Source: M3007 sp031425155 (GTDB lineage Bacteria > Bacteroidota > Bacteroidia > Chitinophagales > Saprospiraceae). Taken from it: 64,000 nucleotides of DNA. A model generated the notes under the pieces. That model did not search any database. It saw only the letters and a list, made by a program, of their open reading frames with translations, and was not told the DNA's origin. This document shows, piece after piece, positions 1 to 7,883 of the stretch. The stretch lies in the NCBI GenBank assembly GCA_031425155.1, contig JANPIV010000017.1:1-64000 (forward strand), written 5' to 3'. A program made the translations under genes and the position numbers. Within the stretch, counting starts at the first letter, position 1. Each line of letters starts with the position of its first letter.

Positions 1-120
1 TGTTTTTTTTTTGTTTTTTCGCGGTTTCGGCTTTTTGGGGGTCGGCGGCCGGGTACCCCCATTCGGTGTTCCGCCCCCACCCCACCCCCCCTCCTTGTTC
101 CGCCAATCAAAACATTTTGG
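1..120. other. Low-complexity window edge
   Basis: Long T runs followed by G- and C-homopolymers with no coding signal. It looks unlike the rest of the window and may be a poor-quality contig end. The open frames that cross it are antisense to the downstream gene and are not believed. Confidence 0.4.
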
Positions 121-159
121 GTTCAAGCCCCGCAACTGGAAGGGCGTATGGCTTCGCTC

Positions 160-283
160 CAAAACACCGATGCGGATACCCGGCCCTCAGACCAAATATC
201 CGCATCAGCGGCAAAACAGCAGAAAACACTTGGAACCCGTGGGCCATATCTCATTCATTTTGAGCCACCAATGTACGCCCCAG
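160..283. repeat. Dispersed intergenic repeat, copy A, with conserved hairpin
   Basis: About 120 bp matching positions 48362-48490 with scattered mismatches. Both copies contain a perfect 10-bp inverted repeat (GATGCGGATA / TATCCGCATC, here at 169-178 and 197-206) around an 18-nt loop whose sequence differs slightly between copies. Both copies lie just downstream of the stop codon of a minus-strand gene. The role is unknown; a terminator-like or REP-like element is plausible. Confidence 0.75.
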
Positions 284-334
284 TATCCTATTCCCAAACC
301 ATCCAGTAAGAATTTTTTATTTCGCCCCCACCGC

Positions 335-2749
335 TCACCGCACCAGCGTCACATCCCCCTTCACCAGCACCACGACCCCCGGCAGCACTTCCACTTCGGC
401 CATAAAGACGTACACCCCCGGCGAAGCCAGTTTTCCGCGCACCACGCCGTCCCAGCCATCGGTGGGTTGATTGGTGAAAATATCATGGCGTTCAAAGATT
501 TGTTCCCCCCAGCGGTCGTACACCACCAAGCGGCGGATGGGCAGCGACTCGCGGCTAAACAGCGAAAAGTAGTCGTTGCCGTTCGGCGTATCCGGCTGGA
601 ACACGTTGGGCGCATAGACGCTGGGTTCCACCACAATGCGCAGGCTATCGGTGGCCGGGCAGCCCATATCGTCATACACGGTCACGGAGACCCAGGTGCT
701 CGTTTGCGGATGGAAAGCATATTCCAGGCAGCCCTCGCAGCCCGGAGCACCCGGCGGGGTCCAGTTGGCAGTCACCACCGGGCGGTCGGGAATTGCTTGC
801 AAGTCCACTTTATCGCCCGCATGAATGTGTTCCAACTGCCGCCGCAGCACCAGATCCACCAGAAAACTGTCGGGCTGGCCCAAAATCAGATTAAGTGGTT
901 TAGTATAGCAGCCCGTGGAATCGCGCACCACGAGTTTATAATTATCCGCCCCTATATCATCGAAGTGCGGACTGTTGGAAAAGTGCTGGCCATTATCAAT
1001 CGAATACTGGTAACCCACCGCCGACACGCCGACGGGTGCGCCAAAAGCAATTTGCCCGTTGGCCACCCCGAAACAGGACGGCTCCTCGGCGGTATAGGGA
1101 AATTCCGGAATGGCAAAACGCAGATCCATCGTATCTGCCGCAAAGTCCGTCTGTCGGCACACGCCGAGGTAGCCGGTCGCGATGTACCGCCCCGGCGCGT
1201 AGGTCACCAGGAAAGTATCGGGGCCAAACTGCAAAATGGAGTCTTCAAAAATCCACTGAATGCCGTCGAACAGGCCGGTGGCCACCAGTGTATCCGGGCA
1301 GATACCGTCGCCCACGTGCGTAAGTTTCACCTTGGGCACGATGGTCTTGCTGAAACCCGAATAAAAAGCAGCAAAACTGGCCGGTTGGTTGCGCCCGTAC
1401 ATAGCCACCTGCACCGAGCCTTGCGCCACCACGCTGACCAGTTTGGGGGTGCTCATTTGCGTGAACAGGTTCAGTTTGCGGTAGGTCACAAAGTCGGGAT
1501 TGCCGGTCACCGGCTGGGCATTACCGACCGAAGTCACCACGCCGTCCACACGCACCGTCACCAGCGAGTCCTTCATCGCGGTGATCATCAGACCACCTTC
1601 GAAGCGCATATTCCCGATCAGGTTGGGCTGATAAATATTGTCCACCGTATTGGAAATGCCGCAACTGATCGGCGGCACAAAAATTAATCCGGCGGTCCGC
1701 AAGGCATCGCTGCCCGTCGTGGTGCCGCCGATGGTCTGGTACATGAACACCGGCTCGGAGGTACGGATGTAGAGATTGCCAAAACTGGAATAGACCGACG
1801 AAGGCACCACGAGATATTGACCAGCATTGAGCGTGATCGCGGGCGCGGCATTGCCATTGAGCCACACTTTTGTGCCGTTAAAATGCGCGATCACAATGGG
1901 GTGCTCGAGGGCCGGGGCACCGTTTCCTTTGCATAAAATATATTCTTTGCCCATCTTTTCCAGGGGCGCAATCTGGTCAATGCCAATGTCGTGCGCCTGC
2001 GCCACCACGGGTGCACCCACCCAGGAACCGCAGTTGACCGCCACGGGCTTAGTGGTTTTTAACAAGGCTCCCATGAGGCCATTGGGCGGCTGTACGCTGG
2101 CTTCTATATTAATGTATTGCGAAAAAACCACCGATTCGCCCTTTTGCAGCACCAGCGAGACGGGGCCGTTCACCGGCGTGTCCACCCCGTTGATACAAAA
2201 TTGCGTCAGTTGATCGAAGCCAGACAGGGTTACGCCCGTGGAATCTTCGGTGGCCAGCACGCCCACAAAGTTGGAGCGCACTTCGTTGGTGTCCACATTT
2301 TGCACCAGGTGCCCGATGCGAAAGATGGTACCCAGTGCTGCCCGGCCCTTGCAGGTGAGGTCGCCGGCATGATTGCCCGAACCGGAATGCACCCGATAGT
2401 AGGCATAGAATTTTTTAGGCGCGTCCATGACCAGCCCCTTACCAGTCACGGCCTGGTGCAGCAGATTGCGGGGTACCAGCACCACCGTGTTGGCGGAATT
2501 ACCCAGACTGAAGCGTTTGGGCTCCGCATTGCTGATCATCACCGTAGCAATGAAGCCACCCGATCCATTGCGGATCGTGACCGGAAAAGAGTCCTTCTCC
2601 GGGGTGGTGAGATAGAGAAATTGCGGCCCCCATTCCTGGCGGGCGTGCATCGGCGGAATCCAATGGATGGTGTCCAGTTGCGCGAAAACAGCGGTGCTTT
2701 GGGCCAGCAAAAACAGCAGTACCGGGAATGTGAGTCGGTTTGGGTTCAT
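335..2749 (-). CDS. Secreted IgGFc-binding-like protein with gliding/T9SS C-terminal domain
   Basis: An 804-residue secreted protein. The chosen start is the Met at 2749, which opens a clear signal peptide (MNPNRLTFPVLLFLLAQS, cleavage after AVFA). The 41 extra codons upstream do not look like protein. Residues about 20-480 resemble the IgGFc-binding N-terminal fold found in large Bacteroidota surface proteins. A middle part resembles SprB-like repeat modules (SCFGVANGQIAFGAP). The last 90 residues (APNVFQPDTPNGNDYF, VYDRWGEQIFERHD, GVYVFMAEVEV) form the gliding-motility-associated CHU_C domain, a type B sorting signal for the type IX secretion system. The protein is therefore expected to be exported and displayed or released at the cell surface, probably as an adhesin. 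No partner gene is adjacent. The family call is good; the ligand is unknown. Confidence 0.85.
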   Translation of the reverse strand: MNPNRLTFPVLLFLLAQSTAVFAQLDTIHWIPPMHARQEWGPQFLYLTTPEKDSFPVTIRNGSGGFIATVMISNAEPKRFSLGNSANTVVLVPRNLLHQAVTGKGLVMDAPKKFYAYYRVHSGSGNHAGDLTCKGRAALGTIFRIGHLVQNVDTNEVRSNFVGVLATEDSTGVTLSGFDQLTQFCINGVDTPVNGPVSLVLQKGESVVFSQYINIEASVQPPNGLMGALLKTTKPVAVNCGSWVGAPVVAQAHDIGIDQIAPLEKMGKEYILCKGNGAPALEHPIVIAHFNGTKVWLNGNAAPAITLNAGQYLVVPSSVYSSFGNLYIRTSEPVFMYQTIGGTTTGSDALRTAGLIFVPPISCGISNTVDNIYQPNLIGNMRFEGGLMITAMKDSLVTVRVDGVVTSVGNAQPVTGNPDFVTYRKLNLFTQMSTPKLVSVVAQGSVQVAMYGRNQPASFAAFYSGFSKTIVPKVKLTHVGDGICPDTLVATGLFDGIQWIFEDSILQFGPDTFLVTYAPGRYIATGYLGVCRQTDFAADTMDLRFAIPEFPYTAEEPSCFGVANGQIAFGAPVGVSAVGYQYSIDNGQHFSNSPHFDDIGADNYKLVVRDSTGCYTKPLNLILGQPDSFLVDLVLRRQLEHIHAGDKVDLQAIPDRPVVTANWTPPGAPGCEGCLEYAFHPQTSTWVSVTVYDDMGCPATDSLRIVVEPSVYAPNVFQPDTPNGNDYFSLFSRESLPIRRLVVYDRWGEQIFERHDIFTNQPTDGWDGVVRGKLASPGVYVFMAEVEVLPGVVVLVKGDVTLVR

Positions 2750-2941
2750 CAAAAGATTATTTTTATGGCTGAAATATACCGCCCTCGGGCCAGTTGTGCG
2801 AGGTTCGGTAAAAAGATTGGTACTAAAACCAGTCGTTTGGCTTGGAATAGCTTTTTTAGTCTGTGTCACCAATCCGTGATTTTTCTACTTAATCCTTGGT
2901 CGTTGCGAAAAAACAGAGAAATTTGCCAACTTTTCCCGTTT

Positions 2942-2974
2942 ACCCGCCGTAGCCTTTTTCAGGCGAAGGCGGGT
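2942..2974 (+). other. Leader hairpin upstream of the dipeptidase gene
   Basis: ACCCGCC (2942-2948) pairs with GGCGGGT (2968-2974), with a second nested GCCT/AGGC stem inside. It lies 25 bases before the dipeptidase start, so it would fall in the 5' untranslated RNA. It could modulate translation or be a small dispersed repeat. Confidence 0.45.
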
Positions 2975-2999
2975 GCGTCATTCAACAACCAACCACTAC

Positions 3000-4394
3000 A
3001 TGAAGGAACTCAAACACTACTTTGAAGCAAATAAACAACGCTTCCTCGACGAACTCCTCGAAATATTACGCATCCCCTCGGTGAGTGCCGACCCCAAGTA
3101 TGCCGGGGATGTCCGCCGCATGTCCGAAGCGACCGCCGAACATTTGCGCACCGTGGGCGCAGATATGGTGGAAGTGCATGATACGGCTGGCCACCCGATT
3201 GTCTATGGCGAAAAGATGACCAACCCGAAAGCCCCCACTGTGCTGGTCTATGGCCACTACGATGTACAGCCCGCCGATCCGCTCAACCTCTGGGATAGCC
3301 CGCCTTTCGAGCCGGTGGTAAAAAAGACTAAAAACCACCCGGAAGGTGCTATTTATGCGCGGGGCTCCTGCGACGACAAGGGCCAGTTTTTCATGCACGT
3401 CAAAGCCTTTGAGATGATGCTGAAGAACGATAAGTTGCCTTGCAATGTAAAATTTATGATCGAAGGGGAGGAAGAAGTCGGTTCCAAAAACCTGGAAACT
3501 TTCTGCCGGGCCAACAAGAAAAAACTGGCTTGCGATGTGGTGCTGATTTCCGACACGAGCATTATTGACAACTCCACGCCGAGTCTGACGGTGGGCCTGC
3601 GCGGCCTGTGTTACATGGAAGTAGAAGTGACCGGACCGAACAAAGACCTACACTCCGGGGTGTATGGTGGCGCGGTAGCCAATCCGATCAATGTGCTGTG
3701 CCAAATGATCGCCTCGCTGCACGATAGCAAACGCAAGGTGACTGTGGCGGGCTTTTATGATGATATCGAGAAAGTGAGCAGCAAAGAGCGCAAAATGATG
3801 AACAGTGCGCCTTATGACGAGAAAACCTACATGAAAGACCTCGGCGTGGCTGAATTAATGGGCGAAAAAGGCTACACCACCGTGGAACGCACGGGCATTC
3901 GGCCTACTTTGGACGTGAATGGCATTTGGGGCGGTTACATCGGCGAGGGTGCTAAAACGGTGCTGCCGGGGCAGGCGTTCGCCAAAATTTCGATGCGTTT
4001 GGTACCCAACCAGGACCCAAAAAAGATCGAAAAGATGTTTCAGAAACACTTTGAAGGGCTTGCGCCCAAATCGGTAAAAGTAAAGGTCACCGCTCACCAC
4101 GGTGGCTATCCGGTCGTGACGCCTACCGATTCGGTGGAATACAAAGCCGCCGAAAAAGCGTTGGAAACTGCTTTTGGCAAAAAAGTGCTGCCACAGCGCG
4201 GTGGGGGCAGTATTCCGATTGTGGCCATGTTCGATCAGGTGTTGGATGTCAAGTCGGTGCTCATGGGTTTTGGCCTCGATTCCGACGATATTCACTCGCC
4301 CAACGAACATTACGGCCTGTTCAATTACTACAAAGGCATTGAGACTATTCCGTATTTCTATCAGTATTATGCAGAAATGCGGAAGAAGAAGTAA
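3000..4394 (+). CDS. M20 family dipeptidase
   Basis: A 464-residue metallopeptidase of the M20 (carnosinase/DapE-like) group. It hydrolyses dipeptides or short peptides with a two-zinc active site and has no signal peptide, so it acts in the cytoplasm. Zinc-site motifs are visible in order: YGHYDVQPAD (first His and Asp), RGSCDDKGQ (bridging Asp), EGEEEVGS (catalytic Glu and ligand Glu), the SDTS Asp, and a C-terminal His in SPNEHYGLFN. The dimerisation-domain histidine is in NKDLHSGVYG. The start at 3000 (MKELKHYFEA) is preferred to an upstream in-frame start that adds nine non-conserved residues. A strong hairpin follows the stop, so the gene is probably transcribed alone. Length and motifs are normal for the family; substrate specificity cannot be read from sequence. 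Confidence 0.93.
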   Translation: MKELKHYFEANKQRFLDELLEILRIPSVSADPKYAGDVRRMSEATAEHLRTVGADMVEVHDTAGHPIVYGEKMTNPKAPTVLVYGHYDVQPADPLNLWDSPPFEPVVKKTKNHPEGAIYARGSCDDKGQFFMHVKAFEMMLKNDKLPCNVKFMIEGEEEVGSKNLETFCRANKKKLACDVVLISDTSIIDNSTPSLTVGLRGLCYMEVEVTGPNKDLHSGVYGGAVANPINVLCQMIASLHDSKRKVTVAGFYDDIEKVSSKERKMMNSAPYDEKTYMKDLGVAELMGEKGYTTVERTGIRPTLDVNGIWGGYIGEGAKTVLPGQAFAKISMRLVPNQDPKKIEKMFQKHFEGLAPKSVKVKVTAHHGGYPVVTPTDSVEYKAAEKALETAFGKKVLPQRGGGSIPIVAMFDQVLDVKSVLMGFGLDSDDIHSPNEHYGLFNYYKGIETIPYFYQYYAEMRKKK

Positions 4395-4398
4395 GTTT

Positions 4399-4435
4399 TT
4401 TTGTCATTCCCGATGAAAAATCGGGAATGACAAAA
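4399..4435 (+). terminator. Strong hairpin terminator after the dipeptidase
   Basis: A perfect 16-bp inverted repeat (TTTTGTCATTCCCGAT / ATCGGGAATGACAAAA) with a 5-base loop, starting 5 bases after the dipeptidase stop. The T- and A-rich ends suit an intrinsic terminator in either direction. Confidence 0.75.
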
Positions 4436-4496
4436 GCAAAGTGCGTTCGTAGTCATTAATCACCCCCTTCTCAAATTCAACAAACCACATCACATC

Positions 4497-5204
4497 GTGA
4501 AAAAAACACTTTTGATCGCCGCGCTGACCTTCGTCTCGCTTGGCCTTTTTGCCCAAAAAAGCCCTTCTAAATTGAAGAAGGCCGATTTCAAACCAACAGT
4601 GGAACTGAAAACCGCCGCCGATAGTGCGAGTTATGCCTACGGGATGGTGTTGGCGGCTACCGCCAAAAAACAGATGGCTGCCGATTTTAAAGCAGATATT
4701 TTTCAGGCGGCCATAAAAGCCGTGCTGAATGGCGACAGCACCCGCTTTACCGTGGAGCAATCCAATAGCGTGTTCAATGAATACAGCAAAACTTCCCAGC
4801 AAAGAGCGGCTGCCGCTTATAAAATGGAAAACCAGAAATTTCTGGAAGAAAATAAAAAACGCAAGGAAGTGACCACCACCGCCAGTGGCCTACAATACGA
4901 AGTACTGAAAAAGGGTACGGGTACAGCAAGCCCTAAAGCCACCGACAAAGTCGAGGTACATTACCACGGCACTTTCATTGACGGCCGGGTGTTCGATAGC
5001 AGCGTGGATCGTGGCAAAACCGCTTCTTTTCCCCTGAACGGAGTCATTAAAGGCTGGACGGAAGGGTTGCAGTATATGCACGAAGGCGATAAATTCAAGT
5101 TTTTTATTCCTTACAACCTGGCTTACGGGGAGCAGGGCCGCCCCAACATCAAAGGCTTTTCGACCCTCCTGTTTGAGGTAGAACTATTCAAGATCAATCC
5201 ATGA
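4497..5204 (+). CDS. FKBP-type peptidyl-prolyl cis-trans isomerase, exported
   Basis: A 235-residue FKBP isomerase of the Mip/FkpA arrangement. The start is a GTG codon opening a signal peptide (MKKTLLIAALTFVSLG, cleaved near LFAQ), so it acts in the periplasm on folding proteins. Residues about 30-120 form the helical dimerisation domain (DSASYAYGMVLAATAKKQ). Residues about 125-233 are the FKBP domain, with VEVHYHGTFIDGRVFDSS, the conserved GWTEGLQ and FFIPYNLAYGEQG. Its stop overlaps the start of the next gene by four bases (ATGA), implying translational coupling with the M50 protease gene. Confidence in family and location is high; client proteins are unknown. Confidence 0.93.
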   Translation: MKKTLLIAALTFVSLGLFAQKSPSKLKKADFKPTVELKTAADSASYAYGMVLAATAKKQMAADFKADIFQAAIKAVLNGDSTRFTVEQSNSVFNEYSKTSQQRAAAAYKMENQKFLEENKKRKEVTTTASGLQYEVLKKGTGTASPKATDKVEVHYHGTFIDGRVFDSSVDRGKTASFPLNGVIKGWTEGLQYMHEGDKFKFFIPYNLAYGEQGRPNIKGFSTLLFEVELFKINP

Positions 5205-5863
5205 CCCGTACCAATCCGTTACACTTTCGGCTGTTGGCCATGCTGCTGATCTACCTGATTCTGCGTTTTGTGGGCGGTTCATTTGGTCAATTGGTGCTCT
5301 ACCCGGTCACCTTGCTGGTCACTTTTCTGCATGAGTTCGGCCATGCGCTTGGGGCTATTCTGACCGGCGGCGACGTAGAAGGTTTGCAAATTAATCCCGA
5401 TGGTAGCGGCTACACTTCTACTCGTGGCGGCAGCGCAGGCTTCATTCTCATGGGCGGCTACGTGGGCAGTGCAGTGCTGGGCAACCTGCTTTTCCGAATT
5501 GGGGTGAAATATAAACGCTTCACCCAGAGCACTTTACTGCTGCTGGCGGGCATTATGGCTTTGGTCGGTGTGGTCTGGTTCGAGTCATTCATCAGCACCG
5601 CTATTCTGTTCATCTTTGCCGGACTGCTGTACGCGATTGTGCGGCGCACCACCTGGGAGCAGGATGTGCTCATGTTCCTCGGACTGGCGGCGGTGCTGTA
5701 CATTTTGCAGGATTTTCGGGTGGGACCCGGCAGTGACCTGGCCCACTATGAAAAGGTAGTTGGTCTGTTTCCCTCACAAGTGTGGATGTATATCTGGTTG
5801 GCATTAGTGCTGCTGATCACTTTTGGCAATCTGCGCGCCTTGTTTTATAGACGTAATGTTTGA
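5201..5863 (+). CDS. M50-type integral membrane metalloprotease
   Basis: A 220-residue multi-pass membrane protein of the M50B type. The zinc-binding motif HEFGHALGA lies in the first third, directly after hydrophobic segments (LLAMLLIYLILRFVGG, VLYPVTLLVTFL). About five to six membrane segments are visible. These proteases cleave membrane or membrane-adjacent substrates, but many short Bacteroidota members are uncharacterised. It overlaps the FKBP gene by 4 bases and the following histidine kinase by 8, so the three are very likely made from one transcript. The family call is good; no substrate is suggested beyond the link to an envelope chaperone and a sensor kinase. Confidence 0.85.
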   Translation: MTRTNPLHFRLLAMLLIYLILRFVGGSFGQLVLYPVTLLVTFLHEFGHALGAILTGGDVEGLQINPDGSGYTSTRGGSAGFILMGGYVGSAVLGNLLFRIGVKYKRFTQSTLLLLAGIMALVGVVWFESFISTAILFIFAGLLYAIVRRTTWEQDVLMFLGLAAVLYILQDFRVGPGSDLAHYEKVVGLFPSQVWMYIWLALVLLITFGNLRALFYRRNV

Positions 5864-6845
5864 AAAAATACCTGTCCGGCGATTGTCGCAATTTGTCATT
5901 GGCTACATGATGCTGGCCTTTGGCTGGTGGTCGTACCATTTGTGGTGCCAGAACGACCTGCTGCTCAAAGCCAGGCAGGAAGTGCTGGAATCCAGCCCCC
6001 GGCGTCAGGAACAGGGCTTCAATGCCACTAAACTGGCCGACACAGCCGAGTACAAAAAAATAATTCGCAAATGGCAACGCGAACGGCGCATGGTCGTGAC
6101 CGAAGGGCTTTTTTTTACGCTCTGTCTCATCGTTGGTTTGTGGCTGATCAATCGTAGTGCCCGGCGGGAAATCACCCTGGCGCACCAGCGACGCAACTTT
6201 TTGCTCAGCATTACCCACGAATTGAAATCGCCGCTGGCCTCCATTATTCTTATCCTGGAGACTATTTGCAAGCGTCAATCGCTGGACCGCATGCAAATAG
6301 AAAAACTTTGCCACAGCGGCCTGAAAGATGCCAGTCGCCTGCAAATACTGGTCGAAGACCTGTTGCTGGCCGCCCGGCTCGAAGACAGCTGGCGTCCCCT
6401 GCCCGAGCCGGTAGATCTGAATGTGCTGGCGCGCGACATCTGCACCCGGCTGAAGGTACGTTTCCCTGCTGCCAATCTGGTGTTGCGTATTTCCGAAGAT
6501 TTTCCGCCGGTGCAAGCCGACAAAGCGGGCCTGACTTCGGTCATCCAGAATCTGCTCGAAAATGCGGTCAAATACTCCCCGGAAGGGGCTCCGGTAGAGT
6601 TTACTGCCGAAAAAATCAATGGTCGGCTCCAACTGCGGGTAGCCGATCACGGGCAGGGTATTCCAGATATGGAGAAGAAGGCCGTCTTTGAAAAATTCTA
6701 CCGGCTGGGCAATGAAGAAACCCGCCAAACTACCGGGACTGGCCTGGGGCTGTACATCGTTCAGCAGGTGGTGAAAGCACATGGTGGCAATATCCAACTT
6801 ACTGATAATCAGCCCAAAGGCGCGGTGTTTACGCTGGAAATGTAA
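5856..6845 (+). CDS. Sensor histidine kinase
   Basis: A 329-residue two-component sensor. The start is the ATG at 5856, inside the end of the M50 gene; the longer frame adds 11 residues from its shifted C-terminus. Two membrane segments (near residues 10-28 and 85-103) enclose a short periplasmic loop. The HisKA domain carries SITHELKSPLA with the phospho-acceptor His. HATPase motifs follow: N-box NLLENAVKYS, G1 DHGQGIP, F-box FEKFYRLG, G2 GTGLGLYIV. No response regulator lies next to it, so it is an orphan in this window. The small sensor loop and coupling to the M50 protease and FKBP genes suggest it monitors envelope state, which is inference. Confidence 0.92.
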   Translation: MFEKIPVRRLSQFVIGYMMLAFGWWSYHLWCQNDLLLKARQEVLESSPRRQEQGFNATKLADTAEYKKIIRKWQRERRMVVTEGLFFTLCLIVGLWLINRSARREITLAHQRRNFLLSITHELKSPLASIILILETICKRQSLDRMQIEKLCHSGLKDASRLQILVEDLLLAARLEDSWRPLPEPVDLNVLARDICTRLKVRFPAANLVLRISEDFPPVQADKAGLTSVIQNLLENAVKYSPEGAPVEFTAEKINGRLQLRVADHGQGIPDMEKKAVFEKFYRLGNEETRQTTGTGLGLYIVQQVVKAHGGNIQLTDNQPKGAVFTLEM

Positions 6846-6850
6846 AGTAT

Positions 6851-7705
6851 ATGACCTTATCTTCCGCCAAAGTTTTCTTAACGGAAAAACTTTCCACAAT
6901 GTATGACTCCGGTGAAGCGTCCAGCATCGTGCGGATTGTGTTGGAAGATGCTTTTCAAAGTAGGAAATCCAGTGCGGAACGCATTTTGGATATTGCAGAG
7001 GAAAGTCATTTGATAGAAATAGCCGACCGCCTCGTGGCAGGCGAACCAGTGCAATATGTGGTGGGTACCGCCGATTTCTTTGGGTTGACTTTTCAGGTGA
7101 ATCCGGCGGTGCTGATTCCCCGGCAGGAGACCGAGGAGCTGGTGGCCTGGGTGCTGGAATACTTGAAAACACAACCCACAGCGACGCCCACTTTGCTCGA
7201 TGTCGGATTGGGTAGCGGCTGTATCGGTATTACCTTGAAAAAGAAATTTCCCGGTCTGCAACTGTATGGCCTTGAAAAGAGTCCGGCAGCCCTGGAAGTT
7301 GCCCGCCACAATGCCGCCCACTTGCTGGGAAAGCAAGCCTATACATTGTTAGAAGGGAATATTTTAGATGAGCAGGACTGGTTGCTTTTTCCGCCTATAC
7401 ACATCCTAGTGAGCAATCCGCCCTATATTCCGCAGCGGGAACGGGTGCTGATGCCGGAGCAGGTGCTGGCCCACGAACCCGCGCTGGCCCTTTTTGTGCC
7501 CGATGATGACCCGCTGCGATTCTATCGCGCTCTGGGGGCTTTTGCGCTGGCGACCATGCCGCCGGGTAGTGCCGTTTTTTTGGAATGTAATGAATATAAT
7601 GCCGGGGAAGTAGTCGCTTTGCTGCGGGAAATGGGTTTGACAGAAGTAGAACTACGCCGGGATTTGAGCGGGAAGGAGCGGATGGTGAAGGGGAGCAGGG
7701 GATAA
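6851..7705 (+). CDS. prmC: Release factor glutamine methyltransferase PrmC
   Basis: A 284-residue SAM-dependent methyltransferase that methylates the Gln of the GGQ motif in peptide chain release factors. The SAM-binding motif (DVGLGSGCIGITLKKKF) and the diagnostic NPPY loop (VSNPPYIPQRE) are present, with the N-terminal helical release-factor-binding domain (residues 1-90) before them. The start at 6851 lies five bases after the histidine kinase stop, so it is probably the last gene of the FKBP-M50-kinase unit. Length is standard. It is followed by the mobile-element region, so its downstream context may have been rearranged. Confidence 0.94.
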   Translation: MTLSSAKVFLTEKLSTMYDSGEASSIVRIVLEDAFQSRKSSAERILDIAEESHLIEIADRLVAGEPVQYVVGTADFFGLTFQVNPAVLIPRQETEELVAWVLEYLKTQPTATPTLLDVGLGSGCIGITLKKKFPGLQLYGLEKSPAALEVARHNAAHLLGKQAYTLLEGNILDEQDWLLFPPIHILVSNPPYIPQRERVLMPEQVLAHEPALALFVPDDDPLRFYRALGAFALATMPPGSAVFLECNEYNAGEVVALLREMGLTEVELRRDLSGKERMVKGSRG

Positions 7706-7849
7706 TAATTATGAACTAATAAATAGGCCTTTCAAGTTTTAAAACCTACGGTATGTACACAAGTTACCAGTCTTTTAATAGGCTGCGGCTGATTAGTATT
7801 AATCATTGATAATCAACGCAATGTGACCCCAAAGGGGGGGGGTGAATAG

Positions 7850-7868
7850 CCCCCAGTGAAACTGGGGG
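7850..7868 (+). terminator. Hairpin downstream of prmC
   Basis: CCCCCAGT and ACTGGGGG separated by GAA form an 8-bp GC-rich stem, preceded by a run CCCC-AAA-GGGG. It lies about 145 bases after prmC and just before the insertion element. No T run follows, so terminator function is uncertain. Confidence 0.4.
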
Positions 7869-7883
7869 GAAAAGGTGGAAGTC

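Noticed and set aside
11..1687. Long plus-strand open frame of 558 codons
   Set aside because: It is antisense to the secreted CHU_C protein, is His/Arg-rich without any recognisable domain and arises from the codon bias of the opposite strand.
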